Positions 32,585 through 39,749 of a DNA stretch of 64,000 nucleotides are shown in pieces; positions within the stretch are counted from its first letter, which is position 1; each line of letters opens with the position of its first letter. Where the stretch lies: the NCBI RefSeq assembly GCF_000620705.1, contig NZ_KK211172.1:132431-196430 (forward strand). Reading direction: 5' to 3'. This stretch comes from Nocardioides sp. URHA0020 (GTDB lineage Bacteria > Actinomycetota > Actinomycetes > Propionibacteriales > Nocardioidaceae). The notes under the pieces were generated by a model. That model was given only the letters and a program-made list of their open reading frames with translations, was not told the DNA's origin and did no database searches. The translations under genes were made by a program, and so were the position numbers.

Positions 32585-34200
32585 TGCACCCGCGTGCGAC
32601 GGCCTCGGCGACGTCGGCCCACCGCCGTCACGGCATGGCCGGCATCGCGCGGATCTTCGGCCTGCTCGCGGTCCTCGCCCCGGCGCTCTCGTCCGGCGAC
32701 CGTGCCGTCCTCCTCGGCGTCCTGGCCGTCGGGCTCGTCTGGGTCGCCACCCAGGCGGCCGAGCACCGACGGATGCGAGGCGTTTTCACCATCGAGCTCG
32801 TCAGTGCCGGCCTCGTCGGTCTGGTCTGCGCGACGACCTGCCAGCTCGCGCCGGCGTCGGGCTCGGGCATCCTCGGGGTGCTGGCCATCCCGCCGGCCAC
32901 CGCGGCCATCCTGCTCGGTGCCCGGGCCGGGTTGCTCGCCCTCGCCACCTGCACCGGCGCCTTCGTCACGACCGCCTCGCTGACCGACGCGATGACCCTC
33001 CCGCTGGCCAGCACCACGTTCACCTGGATGCTGACGGGCCTCGGCTTCGGGCTGATCGGTGCCGCGCTGCACAGCACGCTGCTCGGGACCGACCAGATCT
33101 CCGCGCACCGCAGCGCGCAGTCGCTCATCCACCAGCTCGCCTCGGTCTCCGACCGGCTCGGCTCCCCGCTCGAGCCGGAGGTCCTCGGCACCGACCTGCT
33201 CAACCGGCTGAGCGCCTCGCTCGGGGCCGCCGACCTGCCGGCCCGTGGACTGGCCCTGCAGGCGCCGAACGACGGCGCCCTGGTGTGGGTGGCCGGCGCG
33301 TCCGCGGCGACCAGCACCCACCTCGCGGTGCAGGCGGCCGGGACCGGTCGGCCGGCGGTCGCGGGCCACTCCTTCGCGCTCCCCCTCACCAGCGAGGGTC
33401 GCGTCGTCGCCGTCGTCTCGGGCCACCTCTCCCCCACCGTCGACCGGATCGCCCTCGACGAGCGGCTGCAGCGGCTGGCGAGCGGCCTCGAGGACGACGC
33501 GGTCGTGCTCGAGACCGCCCTGCTCTTCACCCGCTTCCGCAACTCCGCGACCGTCGCCGAGCGACGTCGGCTGGCCCGCGAGATCCACGACGGCGTCGCC
33601 CAGGACCTCGCGTCGGTCGGCTACCTGCTCGATGCCATCAACGGCCACCCCGACCCGGTCGAGCAGTCGCAGCTGCTCGACCAGCTCCGCGGCTTCCTGA
33701 GCGCGGTCCTGGTCGACCTGCGCCGCGCCCTGGTCGAGCTGCGCACCGACACCGGGCCGGGCCAGAGCCTCGGCGCCGCGCTGGAGGACATGGCGCGCAA
33801 CGTCGAGACGCTCACCGGCATCACGTTCCACGTGCGCGTCGACGAGACCGGCGCCCGGCTGCGGCCCGAGGTCGAGTCCGAGCTCCTGCGCATCGGGCAG
33901 GAGGCGATCACCAACGCCGTGCGCCACTCGCAGGCGCGCTCCATCTGGATCACCTGCCGGGTCGAGGCGCCGTACGCCGAGGTCACCGTCAGCGACGACG
34001 GCTGTGGGCTCGGCACCCCCCGTGCCGACTCGCACGGCCTCCAGATCATGCGCGAGCGCGCCGGCCTGATCGGCGCCGACCTCACGCTCACCTCCCGCCC
34101 CGGTGGCGGCGTGGTGCTCAAGGTGCGGGCGCCCGGTGCGTCCGTGACCAACGATCTCGACTCGGGCACCGAGTCGCACCCAGGAAGGGTTTCCGCATGA
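32584..34200 (+). CDS. Sensor histidine kinase (HisKA_3/NarL type) of the Tad operon
   Basis: A 538-aa sensor kinase. About six hydrophobic segments fill residues 15-170 (IFGLLAVLAPALS, LVSAGLVGLVCATTC, LASTTFTWMLTGLGFGLIG). A GAF-like region spans about 190-310. The phosphoacceptor lies in RRRLAREIHDGVAQDLASVG, and the ATPase has IGQEAITNAVRHSQ and VSDDGCGLG. ATG 32584 overlaps the tadC stop, and the gene overlaps the response regulator by 4 bp, so the pair belongs to the pilus operon. It likely senses a membrane signal to control pilus expression. Confidence 0.9.
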   Translation: MHPRATASATSAHRRHGMAGIARIFGLLAVLAPALSSGDRAVLLGVLAVGLVWVATQAAEHRRMRGVFTIELVSAGLVGLVCATTCQLAPASGSGILGVLAIPPATAAILLGARAGLLALATCTGAFVTTASLTDAMTLPLASTTFTWMLTGLGFGLIGAALHSTLLGTDQISAHRSAQSLIHQLASVSDRLGSPLEPEVLGTDLLNRLSASLGAADLPARGLALQAPNDGALVWVAGASAATSTHLAVQAAGTGRPAVAGHSFALPLTSEGRVVAVVSGHLSPTVDRIALDERLQRLASGLEDDAVVLETALLFTRFRNSATVAERRRLAREIHDGVAQDLASVGYLLDAINGHPDPVEQSQLLDQLRGFLSAVLVDLRRALVELRTDTGPGQSLGAALEDMARNVETLTGITFHVRVDETGARLRPEVESELLRIGQEAITNAVRHSQARSIWITCRVEAPYAEVTVSDDGCGLGTPRADSHGLQIMRERAGLIGADLTLTSRPGGGVVLKVRAPGASVTNDLDSGTESHPGRVSA

Positions 34201-34862
34201 CCCAGCCCCCCGAGGCGCCCCCCGTCAAGGTGCTGCTCGTGGACGACCACGACCTGGTCCGCGCCGGACTGCGCGGCGTCTTCGAGCGCGAGCCGGACCT
34301 CACCGTCGTCGGCGTCGCCTGCAACGTCGCGGAGGCGATGGCGGCGTACGCCGAGCTGCGTCCCGACGTCGTCGTCACCGACCTCCAGCTCCCCGACGGG
34401 ACCGGCATCGACATCGTGCGCGCAGTACGCCGCGGCAACGACCGCACCGGCCTGGTGGTGCTCACCATGCACACCGGCGACCGGCCGCTGCTCGCCGCGA
34501 TGGATGCGGGTGCATCGGCGCTGGTCGGCAAGGACGCCCCGTCCTCCGACGTCGTCAACGCGGCCCGCCGCTCGGTCGTGTCGCCGCGATCGTTCGCAGC
34601 GACGGGCCTGCTCCAGGCGCTCGGCCGTCGGGCCGCTCGCGACGGCGGTCGTCTCTCCGACCGGGAGACCGAGATCCTGCGCCTGCTGGCCGACGGTCTC
34701 GGCATCGGCGAGCTGGCCGCGGAGCTCTACATCAGCCGCTCGACGGCGAAGACGCACGTCGCACGGATCTACCAGAAGCTGGGCGCCGCCAACCGCGCCC
34801 AGGCGATCGTGATCGCGATGCGCACGGGTCTGCTGTCGAGCGTGGACACCATCGGCGTCTGA
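34197..34862 (+). CDS. LuxR/NarL-family response regulator of the Tad operon
   Basis: A 221-aa two-domain regulator. The receiver has VLLVDDHDLVRAGLRG, the phosphoacceptor Asp in VVVTDLQLPDGTG, and Lys in LVGKDAPSSD. The LuxR helix-turn-helix at the C-terminus is LSDRETEILRLLADGLG followed by ELYISRSTAKTHVARIYQKL. It is a cognate partner of the kinase upstream (ATGA overlap, with AGGAAGG as ribosome-binding site). It faces the pilin genes across a 22-bp gap, which makes the pilins a natural target, although no binding site is identified. Confidence 0.92.
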   Translation: MTQPPEAPPVKVLLVDDHDLVRAGLRGVFEREPDLTVVGVACNVAEAMAAYAELRPDVVVTDLQLPDGTGIDIVRAVRRGNDRTGLVVLTMHTGDRPLLAAMDAGASALVGKDAPSSDVVNAARRSVVSPRSFAATGLLQALGRRAARDGGRLSDRETEILRLLADGLGIGELAAELYISRSTAKTHVARIYQKLGAANRAQAIVIAMRTGLLSSVDTIGV

Positions 34863-34884
34863 GCGGCCGCTCGGCGCAGTCGGG

Positions 34885-35079
34885 TCAGTTCTGGCAGCTC
34901 GTGCTGCCACCGTGCGCGGCGGCGAGGTGACCGGCGAGCTCGTCGCAGCCCGGGTCGAAGAGGGTGTCGCGGACGCTTCCGCCCAGCAGGAACACCACGG
35001 AGGCGATCACGGCCGCGATGCCGAACACCAGCAGGCCGTACTCGACGGCAGAGCTGCCGCGCTCGTCATGGACGTGCAT
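34885..35079 (-). CDS. flp: Flp-type pilin (second copy)
   Basis: A 64-aa Flp pilin: leader MHVHDERG, then SSAVEYGLLVFGIAAVIASV, the class IVb pilin core with Glu5 and Tyr after the cleavage point. The tail has two cysteines (DPGCDELAG and STSCQN) that could form a disulfide. Cleavage is expected after Gly8, giving a mature protein of about 56 residues. ATG 35079 is preceded by AGGAGG at ideal spacing. It lies downstream of the first pilin gene, separated by a strong hairpin. Confidence 0.88.
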   Translation of the reverse strand: MHVHDERGSSAVEYGLLVFGIAAVIASVVFLLGGSVRDTLFDPGCDELAGHLAAAHGGSTSCQN

Positions 35080-35112
35080 GGTGCCTCCTGCTAGTGGTCC
35101 CGAAATGTGTTC

Positions 35113-35152
35113 CGGCCGTGGTCCGCGTTGCGGGGGTAGCGGACCACGGCCG
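35113..35152 (-). terminator. 14-bp stem-loop between the two Flp pilin genes
   Basis: CGGCCGTGGTCCGC (35113-35126) and GCGGACCACGGCCG (35139-35152) form a perfect 14-bp stem with a 12-nt loop. On the minus strand it lies 16 nt after the stop of the first pilin and 33 nt before the start of the second. A partial terminator or RNA-stabilising stem would let the first pilin be made in larger amounts. Confidence 0.65.
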
Positions 35153-35168
35153 AAGTCTTCTGCTCAGA

Positions 35169-35396
35169 TCAGCTGCACGCGGACGAGGTGTGACCGGCGG
35201 TGCTGGTCTGACCCGACTGGATCGTGGTGCAGGTGTCCGAGAAGGTGTTCTTGATCATGCCGCCGAAGAGGAAGATCACGGCGACGATCAGCGCGGCGAT
35301 GCCGGCGACGAGCAGGCCGTACTCGACGGCGGAGGCGCCGGCCTCGTCGCGGTCGACGCGGCGGGCCTGAAGCAGGTTGCGGAAGTGCTCGAGCAT
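35169..35396 (-). CDS. flp: Flp-type pilin (first copy, probable major pilin)
   Basis: A 75-aa Flp pilin. The leader MLEHFRNLLQARRVDRDEAG is followed by ASAVEYGLLVAGIAALIVAV, the conserved hydrophobic core of class IVb pilins, with cleavage expected after the Gly. The mature part is about 55 residues and ends GHTSSACS, with two cysteines. It is the first pilin in transcription order and so is the better candidate for the major pilin. The CpaF/TadB/TadC machine is encoded convergently. No prepilin peptidase gene is present in the window. Confidence 0.9.
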   Translation of the reverse strand: MLEHFRNLLQARRVDRDEAGASAVEYGLLVAGIAALIVAVIFLFGGMIKNTFSDTCTTIQSGQTSTAGHTSSACS

Positions 35397-35563
35397 GTGA
35401 AGTGGTCCCTTCTCGGATGACCCGGCCAATCCGGGGAGGGGCGATGCCCCATGACTGTCATCCTGCTCCGGCCCGCGGCTGAGCGGGATCGGGCGATGGT
35501 CTCGACCGCAGTAGTCCATTCGGGCCATACCGTCACGCCGATCGTCCCGGCGGCCCGCCGGGG

Positions 35564-36799
35564 TCAGAAGCCGCGCTCGGCCAGCTGCCTGGCGATGGCG
35601 ATCCGGGTGAGGCCGATCGGGTGCGAGCCGAACCAGAGCTGGGAGAGCGCGGGCGGCGTGGGGTCGGCGAGCGAGCGCAGGGCGAGCTCCCGCTGCACCG
35701 CCTCGAACGAGGCGGCGTCCCGCGTGACCAGGAGGGCGTCGACGTCGGCCCGGGTCTCGATCTCGCGGCTGATGGCGTTCTGCACCGGCGAGGAGAGCAG
35801 GGTGCCGATCGCGAACAGAGCGAGCACCAGCGGCACGGCGGCCGGCTCACGCATCGACGGCCGGCCCCGGCCCGCCAGCGCCCCCATCACCAGCGCCAGC
35901 AGGCCGACCCCGAAGACCGCGCCCGCGGACCCGAGCAGGGACCCCGTGCGCACGTCGTCGTGCTTGGCGTGGGCGAGCTCGTGGGCGACCACCGACAGTG
36001 CCTCGTCGCGCGGCACGTCGTCGACCAGGTTGTCGTAGAGGACGACGCGGCGGGTGCTGCCGAAGCCGGACACGTAGGCGTTGAGCGTCGTCGTACGCCG
36101 GGACGCGTCGGCCACCAGCACGTCGTTCACCGGCACGCCCTCGGTCTCGGCGAGCTGGAGGACCTGCGTGCGCAGGGTGCCCTCGGGCAGCGAGGTGAAG
36201 TCGTTGAAGATCGGCTCGACGAGCACCGGGTAGACGAACGACCCCAGCAGCACCAGACCACCCAGCAGACCTCCGGCGACCGCGGGCCACGCGCGTCGCC
36301 ACCGTCGGGCACAGCCGACCAGCACGACCAGCAGCACCGAGGTGGCGACGATCTGGACCGCCTCCGTGCGCACCAGGTCGGCCGCGAACCCGCTCCACGC
36401 CTGGTTGCTGAGGCCGTTGTCCAGCACGTGGCGCCTCAGCAGGACCGCGAACGGCAGCGTGATGATCCGACCAACCAGCACGACCGCAGCGACCGCGAGC
36501 ACCACGCGCACCCACCACCACCCGGGCAGCCGACCGACCAGCCGCGGTCCCCAGCGGGTGAACCCCAGCACGCAGGAGACGACCAGCGAGACCGCCAGCG
36601 AGCTCCAGCTCCAGATCCGCGCCCAGTGCGCGTAGTCCTCGGCGCGCGCGATCTGCCGGGCGGTGAAGACCGACGTCGCCGGCGCCGGGTCGGGGGTCCC
36701 GCCGGGGACGGGGTGCCACGGCACCATCAGCGCCGCGAGCACCACGAAGGCGACGCCGCCGACCGCGGTCACGACCAGGGCGACGCGACGCTCGCTCAT
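35564..36799 (-). CDS. M48-family membrane metalloprotease (CAAX protease 1/Ste24-like)
   Basis: A 411-aa polytopic zinc protease. The N-terminal half holds about five membrane helices (VALVVTAVGGVAFVVLAALM, VRVVLAVAAVVLVG, VAGGLLGGLVLLGSFVYPV). The active site VVAHELAHAKHDD is near residue 272, with a third ligand Glu in REIETRADVDAL. A short YVSGFGSTRRVVLYD precedes the active site, as in Ste24 enzymes. ATG 36799 overlaps the stop of the upstream protease gene by 4 bp. The substrate is unknown; processing of membrane proteins is typical. Confidence 0.9.
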   Translation of the reverse strand: MSERRVALVVTAVGGVAFVVLAALMVPWHPVPGGTPDPAPATSVFTARQIARAEDYAHWARIWSWSSLAVSLVVSCVLGFTRWGPRLVGRLPGWWWVRVVLAVAAVVLVGRIITLPFAVLLRRHVLDNGLSNQAWSGFAADLVRTEAVQIVATSVLLVVLVGCARRWRRAWPAVAGGLLGGLVLLGSFVYPVLVEPIFNDFTSLPEGTLRTQVLQLAETEGVPVNDVLVADASRRTTTLNAYVSGFGSTRRVVLYDNLVDDVPRDEALSVVAHELAHAKHDDVRTGSLLGSAGAVFGVGLLALVMGALAGRGRPSMREPAAVPLVLALFAIGTLLSSPVQNAISREIETRADVDALLVTRDAASFEAVQRELALRSLADPTPPALSQLWFGSHPIGLTRIAIARQLAERGF

Positions 36800-38070
36800 C
36801 GGGCCAGCTCCCGCAGCTGCCGGCGCCAGTCGCCGGTCAGCTGGGGCAGGGACAGGCCGGTCGCCGACCTCAGCGCGGCCCCGACCGGGCGCCCCCGGTC
36901 CACGGCCCGGTAGAACGCGACGAGTGCGCTCTCTCCCGTGCGCGCGGCGATCAGCCGGCAGGCCAGCCAGGCGCTCTCGTACGTCGCGCCCAGCCGCGGC
37001 GTGCTGGCCCCGAAGGCCGCCGCGTCGGGCAGTCGGCGCGGCAGCCCGCCCTTGCGCACGACGGCGATGATCTGGGCCGCGGACCGCTGGACGGGGAGGT
37101 TGACGTCGCGCAGCGCCACGTAGTCGGCGAAGCCCTCCAGCAGCCACAGCGGGGTGCGGCTGTCCCACGCGCCGGCGGCGACGTGGGTGGTCTCGTGGCT
37201 CATCACCACCTGGGCGCCGGTCGGACGCAGGCTCCCGAAGACCTCCGGGTTGGCGAAGACGTGGACCGGCGCGTCCGGCGCGGTCGAGCCGTCGGCCGAG
37301 GTCGTGACCGCGGCGATCTGGTCGTAGTCCCCGTCCGCCGCTCCGAGCGCGTGCTCGAGTGCGGTCGTCGACGACGGCACCTCCACGACCAGCCCGGTGC
37401 GCCAGCCGGGCAGCACCCGGCGTACGACCGGCACGGCCGCCTCGGCGCGGGTCGCGTAGCGGTCCGCGTCGGCCGACGTGCCCGCGACCACCACGAGCGT
37501 GGACGGCGTACGGCGCACCTGGACCGGGCCGGACAGCCAGACCGGCGACACCCGGTCACCGCCGCCGAAGCCGGTCAGTGCCACCCGGTCACCGTCGTCG
37601 ACCAGGTGCGCCTCGACCTCGGCGCGGGCGGAGACCGTGTCGAAGCCCCGGAAGCGCCACGTCGCGTCGACCGCCGCGCCCCAGGCGCCGTCGGAGGTCG
37701 GCGCACCGTCGTCGTCGACGTAGCGCAGGGTGAAGTCACCGATGCGCAGCGCGGCTGCGTTGGCGACCAGGTCGGCCAGGCGGTCACCCGCCGCCGGGTC
37801 GTCGCTCGGCGCGAGCGCCCGGGCGGCGTCGTCGTCCCCGTCGCGCACGGCGCGCTCGAACGCCGCCAGGGTGCTGCCGGCGAGCGTCGGGTCGACGCTC
37901 GGCCGGGCCGACCGCGGCGTCGGAGCGACGTACGTGCCGTCGCTGGTCAGCGACCAGGCGAGGAGGCCGGTGGCGACCAGGAGGGACAGCGCTCCACCCC
38001 ACAGCACCGGGCCGGTCGCCCACCATCGGGGGCGACCGGCCACAGATGGCTGGTCGGGGTCAACGCTCAC
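36796..38070 (-). CDS. Membrane-anchored peptidase MA-like gluzincin
   Basis: A 424-aa protein with an N-terminal membrane helix (LWGGALSLLVATGLLAWSL). An extracytoplasmic NTF2-like region covers about 60-170, and the C-terminal half is a gluzincin: VVMSHETTHVAAG with HEXXH near residue 291, and the third ligand in WLLEGFADYVAL. This is the peptidase MA pattern. The start is GTG 38070. The coupling to the M48 protease gene (ATGA overlap) suggests that two metal proteases act together at the cell surface. The substrate is not known. Confidence 0.82.
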   Translation of the reverse strand: MSVDPDQPSVAGRPRWWATGPVLWGGALSLLVATGLLAWSLTSDGTYVAPTPRSARPSVDPTLAGSTLAAFERAVRDGDDDAARALAPSDDPAAGDRLADLVANAAALRIGDFTLRYVDDDGAPTSDGAWGAAVDATWRFRGFDTVSARAEVEAHLVDDGDRVALTGFGGGDRVSPVWLSGPVQVRRTPSTLVVVAGTSADADRYATRAEAAVPVVRRVLPGWRTGLVVEVPSSTTALEHALGAADGDYDQIAAVTTSADGSTAPDAPVHVFANPEVFGSLRPTGAQVVMSHETTHVAAGAWDSRTPLWLLEGFADYVALRDVNLPVQRSAAQIIAVVRKGGLPRRLPDAAAFGASTPRLGATYESAWLACRLIAARTGESALVAFYRAVDRGRPVGAALRSATGLSLPQLTGDWRRQLRELAR

Positions 38071-38103
38071 CCAGGCATTGTGCCGGGCGAGGCCCAGGAA
38101 GCC

Positions 38104-39090
38104 TCAGCCGGGACGGACGGCGCCGACGTACGGCATGGCGTGCAGGCTGGTGACGCGGACCCCAGCACCCGGGTTCTCGGCGTTCACGATCATGCCGTTG
38201 CCGATGTACATCCCGACGTGGCTGATCGGGCTGTAGTAGAAGACCAGGTCGCCCGGCTGCAGGTCGCCCTCGGCGACCCGGGTGCCGGTGTTGTACTGCG
38301 CACTGGAGGAGTGGGGCAGGCCGACGCCGGCCGCGCCCCAGGCCCGCATGGTCAGGCCCGAGCAGTCAAAGGCGCCGGGACCGGCGGCGCCGAACACGTA
38401 GGCCTTGCCGACCTGCGCGAGCGCGTACTTGACCGCTGCCGCGGCCCGGCCGGAGGCGGGCACGTCGGAGGGGACCCGGACGGAGCCGCGCGAGAGCATC
38501 TCCTCGCGCTCCTTGTCCTTGAGCCCGTTGAGCAGCGTCTTGGCCTCGGCGAGCCGGTCGTCGACGACCGCCTTCTCGGCGGCGAGCTTCTTCTCGGTCT
38601 TCGCGACGTCGGCGGCCCGCTTCGCGGTCGCGTGCTTGCGGATCTGGAGCGCGTCGGACTCGGTGGCGTACGTGTCGTAGAGCTGCGACTGGAGGTCGTT
38701 GTAGGCCGACATCGTGGAGAGCTGGGCCAGGAAGCTCGTCGGGTCGTCGGAGACGACGACCTGGCCGACGTTGGAGAGGCTCTGCCCCTCGTACTGACGC
38801 ACGATGGAGTCCTGGACCTGGTCGCGGACGTCCTCGAACGCATGGTCCTGGCGCGCCTGGTCGGACCGCAGCGAGGCCAGGTCACCCTGGAGGTCGCGCA
38901 GCTCGATCTTCGCGTCGTTGTACCGCTCCTGGGCCTGCTCGGCCTCGTGGAAGAGGTGGTCGACGCGCTTCTGGACGTCGTCGATGCTCGGCTCGGCCTG
39001 GGCCGGCGAGGACGGCATGAAGCCGACCGCCGCGATCATGGCGCAACCCGAGAGAATGGTGATGAATCGCTTCCGGCTCTTCTGCAGCAC
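38104..39090 (-). CDS. NlpC/P60 peptidoglycan endopeptidase (RipA-like)
   Basis: A 328-aa secreted cell-wall hydrolase. Signal peptide (SGCAMIAAVGFMPSSPAQA), a long coiled coil at about 37-200 (VDHLFHEAEQAQERYNDA, KTEKKLAAEKAVVDDRL), then a C40 domain at about 215-328. The catalytic Cys is in AFDCSGLTMRAWG near 243 and the His in SPISHVGMYIG near 292, with the third residue in IVNAENPG. It would cleave peptide stems during growth or division. The start is GTG 39090, with AAGGAG upstream. The leader holds a c-di-AMP-type riboswitch. Confidence 0.93.
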   Translation of the reverse strand: MLQKSRKRFITILSGCAMIAAVGFMPSSPAQAEPSIDDVQKRVDHLFHEAEQAQERYNDAKIELRDLQGDLASLRSDQARQDHAFEDVRDQVQDSIVRQYEGQSLSNVGQVVVSDDPTSFLAQLSTMSAYNDLQSQLYDTYATESDALQIRKHATAKRAADVAKTEKKLAAEKAVVDDRLAEAKTLLNGLKDKEREEMLSRGSVRVPSDVPASGRAAAAVKYALAQVGKAYVFGAAGPGAFDCSGLTMRAWGAAGVGLPHSSSAQYNTGTRVAEGDLQPGDLVFYYSPISHVGMYIGNGMIVNAENPGAGVRVTSLHAMPYVGAVRPG

Positions 39091-39111
39091 GAGCAGGAGT
39101 TCTCCTTGTAC

Positions 39112-39295
39112 GTCGTACGCCTACCGGGTGAGCTGACGGATTCGGGCACGACATTTGCCCTACTCCGATCGGGTCCCGGCACACGTGCCGTCACCGTCTC
39201 GGAGATTCACCCCTGGCAGCGAGCGGACCCGCCACCGATGGTTCCCCGGCTCCCAGCACCTCGACAGGTCGAGAGCTGGGACTCAGCGCGGTGGC
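39112..39295 (-). promoter_or_regulatory. ydaO-yuaA-type c-di-AMP riboswitch
   Basis: The minus-strand leader of the NlpC/P60 gene contains the conserved blocks of this riboswitch in order: GCCGGGGAACCA, then AGGGGTGAATCTC, then GCCCGAATCCGTCAGCTC with CACCCGGTAGGCG. These match the Bacillus ydaO pattern (GGGTGAATCC and CCCGAATCCGTCAGC). The conserved blocks end about 25 nt before the GTG start, so both transcriptional and translational control are possible. Such riboswitches sit before cell-wall hydrolase genes in actinobacteria, so the context fits well. The boundaries are estimates. Confidence 0.85.
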
Positions 39296-39491
39296 CGCGC
39301 GGATCCTCGTGATCCACTCACCGGCCACCTGAACGGCTGAGGTTAGTCGGAGACCTGCGGCGCGACCAAACTTTCGGGCCGGGACGCGCCCGGATTTAAC
39401 GGTGAGTTTGTGCACGACCGGTCGGAACTGCCACCGAGGCGTCACATCAGTCACGCTTGCCCCAGAAGTCACAGCAGTCACAGCAGCCGTG
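39296..39491. other. Upstream part of the long riboswitch leader, no gene seen
   Basis: This stretch lies between the riboswitch and the stop codon of the small Cys-motif gene. It should contain the promoter of the NlpC/P60 transcript; TTTGGT and TAACCT, 19 nt apart on the minus strand, are a weak candidate near 39339-39370. A CCGGGCGCGTCCCGG hairpin is visible near 39380-39395. I see no coding frame. Confidence 0.35.
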
Positions 39492-39698
39492 TCACGCGGA
39501 CTCCATGTGCGGCGGGTCGACCGGCCGGACCAGCCGGAGCGGCGGCACGAGCCCGCCCTCGGCCAGGACGTCGAGGGCCCGCTGCTCGTCGTCGTCGAAG
39601 GTGAGCTCGGGCGGTGGGCCGAGCAGGACGGTGACCACGCAGTCGTGGCAGTGCAGGCCGCGCACCTCGCAGGTGTCGCAGTCGATTCTGGTGCTCAT
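39492..39698 (-). CDS. Small cysteine-motif protein
   Basis: A 68-aa protein: MSTRIDCDTCEVRGLHCHDC, with cysteines spaced C-x2-C and C-x2-C in the N-terminal third, then VVTVLLGPPPELTFDD, and a C-terminal helix LDVLAEGGLVPPLR. The cysteines could bind zinc or a cluster. Similar short proteins recur upstream of NlpC/P60 genes in actinobacteria, from memory. ATG 39698 gives the typical beginning; an in-frame GTG at 39722 adds eight residues. No function is known to me. Confidence 0.7.
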   Translation of the reverse strand: MSTRIDCDTCEVRGLHCHDCVVTVLLGPPPELTFDDDEQRALDVLAEGGLVPPLRLVRPVDPPHMESA

Positions 39699-39749
39699 GA
39701 CAGGAACGGTGACAGGGCCCACCGACAGTCGCCCGGCGAGGCGACGAGG

